Both the position numbers and the translations under genes were made by a program. From Pelagibius litoralis (lineage in GTDB: Bacteria > Pseudomonadota > Alphaproteobacteria > Kiloniellales > Kiloniellaceae), in the NCBI RefSeq assembly GCF_011683915.1, contig NZ_JAAQPH010000028.1:1-64000 (forward strand): a stretch of DNA of 64,000 bases. The letters run 5' to 3'. Under the pieces are notes generated by a model, which ran no database searches, had not been told where the DNA came from, and saw only the letters and a list, made by a program, of their open reading frames with translations. Positions 37,810-46,030 of this stretch are shown one piece after another. Positions within the stretch are counted from its first letter, which is position 1; each line of letters begins with the position of its first letter.

Positions 37810-37821
37810 GGAATCCCTTCA

Positions 37822-37836
37822 TTGCATCTGACGCAA
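37822..37836. promoter_or_regulatory. LysR-type T-N11-A box between the regulator and flavin monooxygenase genes
   Basis: TTGC-N7-GCAA has the dyad shape and T-N11-A core expected for LysR binding. A second dyad, CGATC-T-GATCG, lies directly after it at 37837-37847, and a TATAAT -10-like element at 37861-37866. The set is positioned to control both divergent genes. Confidence 0.5.
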
Positions 37837-37923
37837 CGATCTGATCGATAATTACCTTATTATAATCAACAACTCGAGCGCCGATATCCCCGGCAGACCG
37901 TTTTTCTTGCCAGGAGTATCGCC

Positions 37924-39117
37924 ATGACTGAGCCATACAGCACCGCCGACAATTCAACACGACGCCCGCCCCGGGCCCTGGTCGCCGGCGGCTCGCTGGC
38001 CGGCCTTTTCGCCGGCACGCTGCTGCATCAACAGGGCTGGGACGTCGACATCTTCGAGCGCTCGGCACACAGCCTGGAAAGCCAGGGTGCCGGCCTTGTC
38101 CAGCAGGCGGACCTGGTACGCGCGTTGCGCGCCCTGGGGATAGCCTCCGTCGGTTCGCTCGGCGTGACAGCCTTCGAGCGGGTCACCCTGAACCGCGATG
38201 GCAGCTTCGCCGACCAGGATCGCAGCCATCAGACCCAGCATGCCTGGGATAGCCTCTACCGTATCCTGCGCCAGCGCTTCCCCGAAGCGCACTACCATCT
38301 GAACAGCGCCGTTACCGGGTTCACCCAGGACGCAGTCTCCGTCACACTCACCCTGGCCGACGGCGGCAAGGCGACGGGCGACCTGCTGATCGCCGCCGAT
38401 GGCACGCTCTCAGCCCTGCGCGGCTTGCTCGCCCCTGAAACGGCACCGCGCTATGCCGGCTATGTCGCCTGGCGCGGCTTGATCCCCGAAAGCCTGTTGA
38501 CCGGGCGGGCGAAGGCGGCGCTGGCGGGCCGCTTTGCGTTCTATCGCTATGACGGCTCTCATATCCTGGGCTATCTGATCCCCGGCCCGAACGGCGAAAC
38601 GGCCGAAGGGGCAAGACGCTACAACTGGGTCTGGTACCGTCAGGCCGCGACGCAGGCTGAGATCGACCGCCTGCTGACCGACCGGCAGGGCGTCAGGCAT
38701 GCCGTCTCCATGCCGCCGAACGGCCTGGACCCGGCGGTCGTGACGGCGCTGCAGACTGACGCCGGCACCCTTCTGCCGCCGCCTCTTGCCGATGCGGTCG
38801 CGGCAACCCGGGCGCCTTTCATTCAAGCGATCCAGGATTTGGAGAGCCCTCGACTGGCTTTCGGCCGCATCGCCCTCATCGGCGATGCCGCCAGCGTGGT
38901 CAGGCCGCATACGGCCATGGGAATCGATAAAGCCGCCGGGGATGCCTTTTATCTGGCCGAAGCGCTGGTCACCCCGGACGACGTCGCCGCAGAAGACAAG
39001 GTGCCGGCCGCCCTTAAGGCCTGGGAACCGGATCGCCTTGCCCATGCCCGGGCGATCGCAGCCCATGGCCGGCGCCTGGGTGCCCCCCTGGAACCCCGCG
39101 TAGCGTCCGAAAGCTAG
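37924..39117 (+). CDS. FAD-dependent monooxygenase (group A, dihydroxypyridine-hydroxylase-like)
   Basis: A 397-residue flavoprotein hydroxylase. The FAD-binding start is AGGSLAGLFAGTLLHQQGWDVDIFERS, the DG motif appears as LLIAADGTLSALRGLL, and the flavin-ribityl motif as IGDAASVVRPHTAMGIDKAAGDA. Domain order follows PHBH-type monooxygenases; the start and the long gap to the DG motif resemble 2,6-dihydroxypyridine 3-hydroxylase. The substrate is probably an aromatic or heteroaromatic compound, but is not identified. It is next to a divergent LysR regulator. Confidence 0.85.
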   Translation: MTEPYSTADNSTRRPPRALVAGGSLAGLFAGTLLHQQGWDVDIFERSAHSLESQGAGLVQQADLVRALRALGIASVGSLGVTAFERVTLNRDGSFADQDRSHQTQHAWDSLYRILRQRFPEAHYHLNSAVTGFTQDAVSVTLTLADGGKATGDLLIAADGTLSALRGLLAPETAPRYAGYVAWRGLIPESLLTGRAKAALAGRFAFYRYDGSHILGYLIPGPNGETAEGARRYNWVWYRQAATQAEIDRLLTDRQGVRHAVSMPPNGLDPAVVTALQTDAGTLLPPPLADAVAATRAPFIQAIQDLESPRLAFGRIALIGDAASVVRPHTAMGIDKAAGDAFYLAEALVTPDDVAAEDKVPAALKAWEPDRLAHARAIAAHGRRLGAPLEPRVASES

Positions 39118-39162
39118 GGCGCCCCCGGGCAGGGTCCGGAACCTAAATCCAACGCAAAAAGA

Positions 39163-39185
39163 AAGGGCCGTCGAAGACGGCCCTT
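39163..39185. terminator. Bidirectional terminator between the monooxygenase and phasin genes
   Basis: AAGGGCCGTC-GAA-GACGGCCCTT is a perfect 10-bp stem with a three-base loop. On the plus side AGCTTTT follows; on the minus side the flank reads TTCTTTTTG. It lies between convergent genes and can serve both. Confidence 0.85.
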
Positions 39186-39212
39186 AGCTTTTCGGAAATG
39201 TCGTCGCGAAGC

Positions 39213-39719
39213 TTACTTCTTCTTCGCGGCTTTCTTCACTTCGCCGGTGAGCTCGCTGAAGCTCTCGCTCACGCGGGTTGTCAGCAGCTCGGCGGCTTCG
39301 CCGTTGGACTTGGTGGCCATTTCGGTCAGCTCACGCAGGTTGCCGAGAGAGGCTTCGTAAGCGGACTTCATCAGCTCAGCCTGCTTGGCCAGCTTGTCCT
39401 GCGGCGTACCGGCGGCGTTCAGCTCGCCGAAAGCCTTGGAAGCGTCTTCGATGCCCTGGCGCAGGATCTCGGCCTGACGGCGGACCACGGCCTGGGCGCC
39501 TTCCAGCGCAATCTTGTTGGCGGAAGCGAAGGCTTCGATGTTGCGCTTCTGCGCATCGACCAGAGCCTGGGCGTCAACGCCGGGAACCTTGAACTGCTCG
39601 GGAACGGCGGTGAAGTCGATCTTCTCCCACTGCTCAGCCAGCTTGCTGGGGTCCATCATAGAAGCAAAGTCAAACTTGGCGAAATCGCCAGTCAGGAACG
39701 GGTTACCGGATACGGCCAT
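39213..39719 (-). CDS. phaP: Phasin (PHB granule-associated protein)
   Basis: A 168-residue alpha-helical protein rich in Ala, Glu, Lys and Gln. The phasin pattern is in ALVDAQKRNIEAFASANKIALEGAQAVVRRQAEILRQGIEDASKAFGEL and in a lysine-rich end. Phasins coat polyhydroxybutyrate granules and control their size. Its promoter is unusually clear and is bracketed by two near-identical dyads (listed separately). No PHB synthase or depolymerase gene is in the window. Confidence 0.9.
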   Translation of the reverse strand: MAVSGNPFLTGDFAKFDFASMMDPSKLAEQWEKIDFTAVPEQFKVPGVDAQALVDAQKRNIEAFASANKIALEGAQAVVRRQAEILRQGIEDASKAFGELNAAGTPQDKLAKQAELMKSAYEASLGNLRELTEMATKSNGEAAELLTTRVSESFSELTGEVKKAAKKK

Positions 39720-39762
39720 GGGTCAAACTCCTCAATTTGTGCGGGGATCGCCCGCTTCAATG

Positions 39763-39842
39763 TTGCACCGCACAATACCTGTGTTGACGCTGATATAGGC
39801 GCCTCATAGAGGAGCGTCAAGGAATTTTTTTGCACTGCACAA
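39763..39842 (-). promoter_or_regulatory. Phasin promoter bracketed by two TTGCAC-N-GCACAA-type dyads
   Basis: On the minus strand TTGACG (39815-39820) and TATATC (39792-39797) are spaced exactly 17 bp. TTGCACCGCACAA (39763-39775) lies downstream of the start point and TTGCACTGCACAA (39830-39842) upstream of the -35. A further half TTGTGCGG is at 39737-39744. Two equal sites around one promoter suggest repression with possible looping. The PHB regulator PhaR is the natural candidate; this is inference. Confidence 0.6.
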
Positions 39843-39979
39843 TAATCTCGGAGATTGTATCTCGAGGCCCGGCTTAAACCCAGCTTTCCTGCGCCTTTCA
39901 GGGCTGGAGGACCGCCGTGCCGGGCCGCCGGCGGGCGCCGGCAGGAATAGGATAGAATTCCGCCGATAGCCGCTGCCGG

Positions 39980-40588
39980 TTACCCCGCCGCGCGCTTCAT
40001 CCCCCCGGACATGGTGCAGCCGGACATCCTGCCGGCAAGGCTGTCGGCGCGCTGCAGCTGCTTGTCCAGGAAGGCCATGGTCTTGGCCATGTCCTCGCTC
40101 TCGTCACGCAGCCAGACCCGGAGGGTCGAGAGGTAAACGGCGGAGATACCCTTGATCCGCAGCAAGCCGCGCAGACCCGTGGTCGAAAACCCGGCCGCTT
40201 CCAGGGTCGTCGCCATGGAGCGCATCAACCGCCCCATCCCGCAACAGATCGACAGAGGGTCACGCAGCTGATCCTGAAGGATGGCGCCAATAGCCTCGCG
40301 CTGCGGCTGCATGGCTTCGAAACGCTGCATCAGCACATCGAAAAGCCTGTCGCGGGCCGGCGTCTCCGCGCCTTCCCGGTCCTCGTCCGCCATCACCGCC
40401 GCGTCGACGTGGTCGGCGAAGCCCTCGATAATGGCCTGCTTGGAGGAGAAAAGAGGATAGAGCGTTGAGAGCGGCACCTTGGCCGCCGCCGCGATTTCCG
40501 CCAGGGAAAGATCGCGCCAACCGCGTTCCGCCGCCAAGGCAAAGGCGGTATCGATGATGTGTTTTGGAAGATCCGCTTTTTTCACCAT
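39980..40588 (-). CDS. TetR-family transcriptional regulator
   Basis: A 202-residue regulator with a TetR helix-turn-helix (IIDTAFALAAERGWRDLSLAEIAAAAKVPLSTLYPLFSSKQAIIEGF, about 11-57). The ligand domain holds a CC pair (ICCGMGRLMRS). The C-terminus has two further cysteine/methionine-rich stretches (GRMSGCTMSGGM). Effector and target are unknown. The start follows AAGGAGCC. It precedes the phasin on the same strand by 260 bases and has no divergent partner. Confidence 0.87.
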   Translation of the reverse strand: MVKKADLPKHIIDTAFALAAERGWRDLSLAEIAAAAKVPLSTLYPLFSSKQAIIEGFADHVDAAVMADEDREGAETPARDRLFDVLMQRFEAMQPQREAIGAILQDQLRDPLSICCGMGRLMRSMATTLEAAGFSTTGLRGLLRIKGISAVYLSTLRVWLRDESEDMAKTMAFLDKQLQRADSLAGRMSGCTMSGGMKRAAG

Positions 40589-40740
40589 CAGATTGGCTCC
40601 TTAGGCGTTGTAGCGATTGCGTTGCCTCATCATAGGCGCTGCGGCCCGCAAGGTGAAGGCCACCGCAAAGTAGCACATGAGCCTGCAAGGTGGCTGCGGC
40701 CCCTTGACGCGGCGTGGTCGGGCCGGGGGCCCGGCGGGCC

Positions 40741-41229
40741 TCAGGCCTGCCGGATATCCGCCACCCGGCCCCCGGTGATGCTGCAGAGCTGGGCCGGGGT
40801 CAGGCAGAAAACCGCATTCGGCGTACCGGCAGCGGCCCAGATCTCGGCCAGATCCATGAGATCCCGGTCGATGAAGGTCGTCGGGGGTCTGGTGTGCCCG
40901 ACCGGCGCCACGCCGCCAATGGCAAAACCCGTCGCCTCGCGGACGAAGTCCGGCTTGGCCCGGCCGACCGGCTCGCCCAGGAGCGCGCCCAGCGCGGCCT
41001 CGTCGACCCGGTTGGCCCCGCTGGCCAGCACCAGAACAGGGGCACCGCTTTCCCGGGCACGGAAAATCAGCGACTTGGCGATCTGCGCCACCGTACAGCC
41101 GATGGCCACGGCAGCGTCTTCGGCGCTGCGGGTCGAGGCCGGAAACTCGCACACCTGGAAATCGAAACCCGCGGCCTCGATCGCCTGCTGCACCCGCCGG
41201 GCGCTTGCCTTTAAAGGCTCGTCTGCCAT
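40741..41229 (-). CDS. YbaK/EbsC-type aminoacyl-tRNA deacylase domain protein
   Basis: A 162-residue protein of the YbaK/ProX family, which removes wrongly attached amino acids from tRNA (usually Cys or Ala from tRNA-Pro). Family parts are SAEDAAVAIGCTVAQIAKSLIFRA with the conserved lysine, VLASGANRVDEAAL, GFAIGGVAPVGHTRPPTTFIDRDL and FCLTPAQLCSITGGRVADI. The first 19 bases overlap the end of the upstream gene. The exact substrate is not fixed by sequence. It is not next to a prolyl-tRNA synthetase gene. Confidence 0.87.
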   Translation of the reverse strand: MADEPLKASARRVQQAIEAAGFDFQVCEFPASTRSAEDAAVAIGCTVAQIAKSLIFRARESGAPVLVLASGANRVDEAALGALLGEPVGRAKPDFVREATGFAIGGVAPVGHTRPPTTFIDRDLMDLAEIWAAAGTPNAVFCLTPAQLCSITGGRVADIRQA

Positions 41230-41855
41230 CTGCTTTCCTCATTGATGCGGCGGCCCCAAAGGTGCCGCTGTTTCCCGACCGGATCAAGCATACGGCGGCG
41301 CCACCAGCCGAAAGCGGCAAAGAAAGCGAACACCAGGCCGCCGGCCAATTCGACCCCCGTCACCCAAAGGCCGCCGTAGGCCGGGTCCCAGTGACTGAAA
41401 GGCCCGGTCAGACGCAGGCTGGTGTCGAGCGGCCAGAGCAGCAGCGGGCCGTCGGCGACATGGCTGACAATGTCCGCCACCGCATGGGTGGCGGCGCCGG
41501 CCAGGAAAGCCAGGCCGTACGAGCGGCAGACCCTGGTCCGGCAGAAAAGGATCGCCGCCAGCAGCGTCAACCCCAGCAGGCTGAGCGGCGAATGCAGCAG
41601 GTTATGCAGACCGATCATCAGGGAGTCCGAGAAATAGAGGGCATCCATCTCGGCCTGAACCAGCGGCTGCAGGTAGCGCCCCTCCCGCCAGACAACCGAA
41701 GCGGCCAGAACGCTCCAGACGGCTGCGACAGGAATATCCGGCACCACGGCGCCGATCAGGCAGGCGCGGCGCAGCCCGCCGCGCCATCCGAAAGCCGCTG
41801 CGCAGCCATAACCAATCAGGAAGTGTGTGGGGGTTTTCAAGGCACGGTTCTCCAT
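41211..41855 (-). CDS. Membrane-bound metal-dependent hydrolase-like protein (YdjM/DUF457-like)
   Basis: A 214-residue integral membrane protein with about five helices. Histidine/acid pairs appear in the right order for the YdjM group: TPTHFLIGYG, IGAVVPDIP, HNLLHSP and ATHAVADIVSH, followed by GPLLLWPL. The His-rich pattern suggests metal binding, but activity in this family is not established. The C-terminus is basic. Its stop overlaps the ybaK-like gene by 19 bases, so the two are read as one unit. Confidence 0.72.
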   Translation of the reverse strand: MENRALKTPTHFLIGYGCAAAFGWRGGLRRACLIGAVVPDIPVAAVWSVLAASVVWREGRYLQPLVQAEMDALYFSDSLMIGLHNLLHSPLSLLGLTLLAAILFCRTRVCRSYGLAFLAGAATHAVADIVSHVADGPLLLWPLDTSLRLTGPFSHWDPAYGGLWVTGVELAGGLVFAFFAAFGWWRRRMLDPVGKQRHLWGRRINEESRWQTSL

Positions 41856-41914
41856 ATCCCTGTGGCTTGGCGACAGAGAGGAATCGCTGGGACAGAAGCG
41901 AAAGAAGGCGGAGG

Positions 41915-42466
41915 TTAGAGGACGACCCGATGATGCTCGCGGAACGCCGAATGATGATCGAAGTCGGTCGACCGGCTCCAGGCCAGCATGAGATAGGTCG
42001 AAGCACCCGGTGTAAGCTTTACGCCCAGAGTCGCTCCGCTTTCGTGCGGCAGGGCGAACTGCAGGGTCGAGCGCCCGTCCTGGAAGGCGCCGGCCTCCAT
42101 CGCCAGGCTGGCCCGGATCCGGCGGTCGGCGACCGGCACATGGTCAGGCACCACGGCCCGGCGCAGTTCCACGCAGGCCGGCGTCTCGGAGAGTTGCGCC
42201 ATCACGAAGCAGGTGCCCTTCAGGCGCTCGGCATCGTTGAAGCCCACCGCCAGCCAGCCGGCGGTCGGCGCCGCGAGATTGCCCCGCAGGACCGCCCTGT
42301 CATGGCGCCAGCGAAAGACCATCTCGCCGGCAGCGACCCGGTCCCAGTTTTCATCGTCAACCCGGGGCACGAGCGGCACAGCCTGCGCGACGGCTGGCAC
42401 ACCGGATGGCACAAGGGCCACGGCCATCAACCCGGAGAACACCCACCGCCTCTTGAAACATTTCAT
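41915..42466 (-). CDS. Exported DOMON-domain protein
   Basis: A 183-residue protein with a signal peptide (MKCFKRRWVFSGLMAVALVPSGVPAVAQA) and a DOMON-like beta domain. The core pattern is MVFRWRHDRAVLRGNLAAPTAGWLAVGFND, with the WLAVGFN signature of heme- or sugar-binding DOMON proteins. A heme-ligand methionine cannot be assigned reliably. The start at 42466 has AGAGGG upstream. The first ATG, at 42493, would be only two bases from the predicted transcription start. Its promoter carries two MarR-type dyads. Confidence 0.8.
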   Translation of the reverse strand: MKCFKRRWVFSGLMAVALVPSGVPAVAQAVPLVPRVDDENWDRVAAGEMVFRWRHDRAVLRGNLAAPTAGWLAVGFNDAERLKGTCFVMAQLSETPACVELRRAVVPDHVPVADRRIRASLAMEAGAFQDGRSTLQFALPHESGATLGVKLTPGASTYLMLAWSRSTDFDHHSAFREHHRVVL

Positions 42467-42488
42467 CACCGACCCTCTTGTCATTTCG

Positions 42489-42540
42489 GTCAAGTTGCTT
42501 GACTATAAATTGAGAATGCAATTTGGTCAAGAAACTTGAC
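42489..42540 (-). promoter_or_regulatory. DOMON promoter with two GTCAAG-N3-CTTGAC operators
   Basis: GTCAAG-TTG-CTTGAC (42489-42503) and GTCAAG-AAA-CTTGAC (42526-42540) are perfect 6-bp-arm dyads, 37 bp centre to centre. On the minus strand TTGACC (42525-42530) and TATAGT (42502-42507) form a promoter with a 17-bp spacer. One dyad covers the -35 and the other sits just past the -10. The MarR gene diverges from the same region and is the likely repressor. Confidence 0.75.
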
Positions 42541-42563
42541 GATAAATAGAAAAGAGCTTCCGA

Positions 42564-43034
42564 ATGGCGCCTTCGACGGATGAAAACCTGCGGCCCGATC
42601 ACATCGGCTGGCCGCTCTGGCAGGCGGCTTTCCTTTGGAAGGAAGCCTATATCGCGGCCATGCAGGAAGCCGGCCACAACTGGTACGGCAAGGCCCAGAG
42701 CAACATCACCGCCTTTCTGGACCCCAAGGGGACGCGCCAGCGTGATCTCGTCGAACGGTCCGGCCTCACCAAGCAGGCGGTGCAGCAGCTGGTCGACGAC
42801 CTGGAGGCGGCGGGGATCGTCTATCGCGCGCCCGACCCCCGGGACAAGCGCGCCAAGATCATTCACTACACCAAGGCGGGAAAGACCGCCCTGCGCGACG
42901 GCGCCCGCATCAAGCGGCAGATCGAAGCGCGGATGACCGAAGGGCTGGGCAAGCAAGGGATGGCGCAGCTCCGCGCGCTGCTGGAGCAGGTTATCGAGAG
43001 CGGCTTTCCCGAAAAGGACGATGCCGGGCGTTAG
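42564..43034 (+). CDS. MarR-family transcriptional regulator
   Basis: A 156-residue winged-helix regulator. The DNA-binding part is TRQRDLVERSGLTKQAVQQLVDDLEAAGIVYRAPDPRDKRAKIIHYT, with the MarR wing DPRDKR. It diverges from the DOMON gene over two palindromes that should be its operators, giving a self-contained sensor/effector pair. The ligand is unknown. The stop overlaps the convergent DUF6064 gene by four bases. Confidence 0.9.
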   Translation: MAPSTDENLRPDHIGWPLWQAAFLWKEAYIAAMQEAGHNWYGKAQSNITAFLDPKGTRQRDLVERSGLTKQAVQQLVDDLEAAGIVYRAPDPRDKRAKIIHYTKAGKTALRDGARIKRQIEARMTEGLGKQGMAQLRALLEQVIESGFPEKDDAGR

Positions 43035-43678
43035 TGCGAAGCGGCCTGGGTCCTGTTGTGCCATAGCGCGACGGCCAGAACCGCCAACGCGATGAAGGGC
43101 AGCGCAAGATCTTCAGGGATCCACAGCGACCAGGCCGTCGCCCCGGCGATCAGACACCAGAGAACCGGCAGCACCAGCAGGTGCAGCGGGCAGTGCCTCT
43201 GGATCAGCAGCAGAAGGCCGAGGGTGAAGACCGCCGTCGGCCCCGGCGCCAGACCGAAGGTCCGCGCCGCCGCAAGACCGCCAGCGCCCGACAGAGCGAT
43301 CACCGGCACGGCGACCAGCGCATAGCCGACAACCAAAAGCCCGACCCAGGCCGGCAAGCCACGGTTCAGGGCAAAGACCGGCTTGCCCCGCACCAGCAGG
43401 CTCCAGGCCAGCAGGGCGGCCTGCGCCAGAAACAGCCCGCCATAAACGGGCGCGGTAAAGCTCAGGCCAGCGAAGTAGGTCAGGTGAAAGATCAGGCCGC
43501 AGCACAGCCAGGCGGTAACGAGGATCACACCGATCGCGCGGGCGGCAAAGGCTTGGCGCAGGGCTGCGAACACCAAGGCCGCCAGGGCCGCAGCGCCGAA
43601 GGCAAGCTGTGCGGGCCAGAGAGCGGCGTTCATCCGAGCAAAGAGCGCGGAGAGCACCTCCGCATCGAAGGACAGCAC
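43031..43678 (-). CDS. DUF6064-like membrane protein
   Basis: A 215-residue protein with six or more predicted membrane helices. The stretch LIFHLTYFAGLSFTAPVYGGLFLAQAALLAWSLL and a late HCPLHLLVLPVLW region match what I recall of DUF6064; function is unknown. It starts three bases before the stop of the aldo/keto reductase on the same strand and is probably co-expressed with it. Confidence 0.68.
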   Translation of the reverse strand: MLSFDAEVLSALFARMNAALWPAQLAFGAAALAALVFAALRQAFAARAIGVILVTAWLCCGLIFHLTYFAGLSFTAPVYGGLFLAQAALLAWSLLVRGKPVFALNRGLPAWVGLLVVGYALVAVPVIALSGAGGLAAARTFGLAPGPTAVFTLGLLLLIQRHCPLHLLVLPVLWCLIAGATAWSLWIPEDLALPFIALAVLAVALWHNRTQAASH

Positions 43679-43681
43679 GGG

Positions 43682-44602
43682 CTAGAGCGCTTCGATGGTG
43701 GCGATCATGCGGCGGCGCAGATCCGCATCCGGCAGCCGCCCGTAGAGCACGCCCATGTTCTCCGCCATGTGGTCGACCCGCGAGGTGGCCGGGATGGCGC
43801 AGGTGACGGCGGGATGGGAGACGACGAACTTCAGGAAGAACTGCGCCCAGTTCGCGCAGTCGATCTCCGCCGCCCAGTCCGGCAGCGGATGCCCGGCGAA
43901 CCGGTCGAACAGCGCGCCGCGGCGGAACGGCCGGTTGATGATCACCGCCAGGCCGCGCTCCGCCGCCAGGGGCAGCAGACGCGCCTCCGCCTCCCGGTCC
44001 AGGACGTTGTAGGTGAATTGGACGAAGTCGATGTCCTCCTGGCGCATCACCGCTTCGAAGTCGTCGTGACGACGGCCGTGCGACGTCGTGATGCCGATAT
44101 AGCGCAGCCGCCCCTCCGCCTTCATCCGACGCAGGGTCTCCAGGTGGCTTTCCCAGGACAGCAGATTGTGGACCTGCAGCAGGTCGAAGCGTTCCACACC
44201 CCAAAGCCGCCGCGACGCCTCTATCTCTTCCACCCCGCCGGCCTGGGTCCACGTCCAAACCTTGGTCGCGGAGAACAGCGAGGCCGGCTGGCCGGTCTGT
44301 TCGAGGGCATGGCCGATCACCGCCTCTGACGAGCCATACATCGGCGAGGAATCGATCAGCCCGCCGCCGGCCTCGAAGAAGGCCTGCAGCACCTGGCTGC
44401 GCTGCGCCCGCAGCCCGGCATCGTCACCGACGTTGAAGGTGATCCAGGTGCCCATGCCGATCAGCGGCAGGCGCGCACCATCTGCCGGAATGGCCCGGGT
44501 CAGCGGCGCGCTGTCCGCCGCGGCCAGCCGCCCGGCGAAAGGCAGCGCCGCCAGGCCGCCCAGGACGGCGCGCCGTGTCGTCCGCCAGGATTCCTCAGAC
44601 AT
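43682..44602 (-). CDS. Tat-exported aldo/keto reductase
   Basis: A 306-residue aldo/keto reductase with a twin-arginine signal peptide (TTRRAVLGGLAALPFAG, cleaved near 28). The catalytic set D-Y-K-H is visible: IDSSPMYG (D, Y), FSATKVW (K) and LLQVHNL (H). The late SRVDHMAENMG carries residues near the NADP-binding site. Export of an NADPH enzyme by Tat implies folding with cofactor in the cytoplasm. The substrate is unknown. A DUF6064 membrane protein follows. Confidence 0.88.
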   Translation of the reverse strand: MSEESWRTTRRAVLGGLAALPFAGRLAAADSAPLTRAIPADGARLPLIGMGTWITFNVGDDAGLRAQRSQVLQAFFEAGGGLIDSSPMYGSSEAVIGHALEQTGQPASLFSATKVWTWTQAGGVEEIEASRRLWGVERFDLLQVHNLLSWESHLETLRRMKAEGRLRYIGITTSHGRRHDDFEAVMRQEDIDFVQFTYNVLDREAEARLLPLAAERGLAVIINRPFRRGALFDRFAGHPLPDWAAEIDCANWAQFFLKFVVSHPAVTCAIPATSRVDHMAENMGVLYGRLPDADLRRRMIATIEAL

Positions 44603-44837
44603 TGCCGTTCTCCCGCTGCGAGATGATGCGTCTTACCAGAATGAAGATGGCGGTTGCGACGGGGAAGTCAAAGCGGCGTGAACGGGTCGCAGCGAATGCC
44701 GGTGCCGGGTGCGGGAACCGCCGCCACGGATCCGCCATGGAAAAGCCTGTTCGGCGCCGCAATGGAGTCCCTTTTTTGCTCTTTTCGGGGCGTCAGATCG
44801 TCAGAGAAGACCTTTTCCGAATTCAACGGGGGACATC

Positions 44838-45992
44838 ATGCGATCTGTGCTTACCGCCATCACCCTTGCCGCCTCTCTCGCGCTTCTTCCATCGGCGCTC
44901 ACGGCGGCCCAACCATCGGGCGCCGACGGCCTGCAGCCGGCCCATGCCCGGCTGGAGCGGCCGACGATCGATGTCGCCTTCGTGCTGGATACCACCGGCT
45001 CCATGACCCAGTTGATCCAGGGCGCCAAGGTCAAGATCTGGTCCATCGCCAAGGAAATGCTCGACGCCCAGGTGACCCCGCAACTGCGCATCGGGCTCGT
45101 CGGCTATCGCGACCGCGGCGACAACTACGTGACGCGGGTCTTCGACCTGACCGAAGACATCGACCAGATCTATGGCGAGCTGCTGAAGTTCGAAGCCGAC
45201 GGCGGCGGCGACCGGCCGGAGTCGGTCAATCAGGCGCTTGACGATGCCGTGAACATCATGAGCTGGGGCCAGACGTCATCGGCCTACAAGGTGGTTTTCC
45301 TGGTCGGCGATTCGCCGCCGCAGATGAACTACCGCGACGACGTGGCCTACCACGCCACGGCCAAGAAGGCCGCGCGCAAGGGCATCGTCATCAACACCAT
45401 CCTGGCCGGCGGCGCCCGGGATACCGGGGCCGTCTGGCGTGAGATCGCGACACTGGCCCAGGGCCGCTATGCGGAGATCCCGCAGAGCGGAAACATGCAG
45501 GTGATCGAGACCCCCTACGATCAGGACATCCAGTCCCTGAACCAGCGCCTGACCCGCACGGCCATCCCCTACGGCAACGCGGCGCAGCAGGAAAGCATCC
45601 AGCGCAAGCTGGAAAACAGCGCCTCCGCACCCAGTTCTGTGGCCGCCGACAAGTCGGCCTACCGCCGCTTGAAATCGGCCCATGACGAAGTCGTCACCGG
45701 CGCGGGCGAGCTGATCAACGACCTGGCTCTGGGCGTGGTCTCGCTGGAAGAGCTGGAAGCGGCCGACCTGCCCAAACCGTTGCAGGCGATGGGCCCGGAA
45801 GAACGCGAAGCGGTGATTGCGCAGAAGACGGCGATGCGTGAGGAGCTTCGCAAGAAGCTCGACGCCTTGCTTGTGCAGCGAGAGGCCTATCTGCAGGAAG
45901 AACGGGTGAGCGCCGGCAAAAGCGATTCTTTCGACAGCAAGGTCGAAGCGATCATTCGCGAGCAGGGCGCCGCTAAAGGGATCATCTACTGA
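44838..45992 (+). CDS. Exported von Willebrand factor A domain protein
   Basis: A 384-residue secreted or periplasmic protein. A signal peptide (MRSVLTAITLAASLALLPSALTAAQ) precedes a vWA domain that starts at VAFVLDTTGSMTQLIQGAKVKIW. The MIDAS is DTTGS instead of DxSxS but with the usual downstream threonine/aspartate pattern (GYRDRGD, VVFLVGDSPP). The C-terminal 150 residues are helical and charged. No membrane anchor is seen. Binding partner unknown. The start at 44838 has GGGGGA. A terminator follows. Confidence 0.85.
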   Translation: MRSVLTAITLAASLALLPSALTAAQPSGADGLQPAHARLERPTIDVAFVLDTTGSMTQLIQGAKVKIWSIAKEMLDAQVTPQLRIGLVGYRDRGDNYVTRVFDLTEDIDQIYGELLKFEADGGGDRPESVNQALDDAVNIMSWGQTSSAYKVVFLVGDSPPQMNYRDDVAYHATAKKAARKGIVINTILAGGARDTGAVWREIATLAQGRYAEIPQSGNMQVIETPYDQDIQSLNQRLTRTAIPYGNAAQQESIQRKLENSASAPSSVAADKSAYRRLKSAHDEVVTGAGELINDLALGVVSLEELEAADLPKPLQAMGPEEREAVIAQKTAMREELRKKLDALLVQREAYLQEERVSAGKSDSFDSKVEAIIREQGAAKGIIY

Positions 45993-46004
45993 GTCGAAGG
46001 GCCC

Positions 46005-46030
46005 GGGCGGGGTCCGCCCTCTAGTTTTTT
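46005..46030 (+). terminator. Rho-independent terminator after the vWA gene
   Basis: GGGCGG-GGT-CCGCCC is followed by CTCTAGTTTTTT. The T-run overlaps the stop codon of the convergent response regulator gene at 46029-46031, so convergent transcripts may compete here. Confidence 0.7.

Noticed and set aside
43113-44258. Open frame antisense/overlapping with the aldo/keto reductase and DUF6064 genes
   Set aside because: The Tat signal and catalytic residues support the reductase frame; the alternative is Arg/Gly/Ala-rich without motifs.
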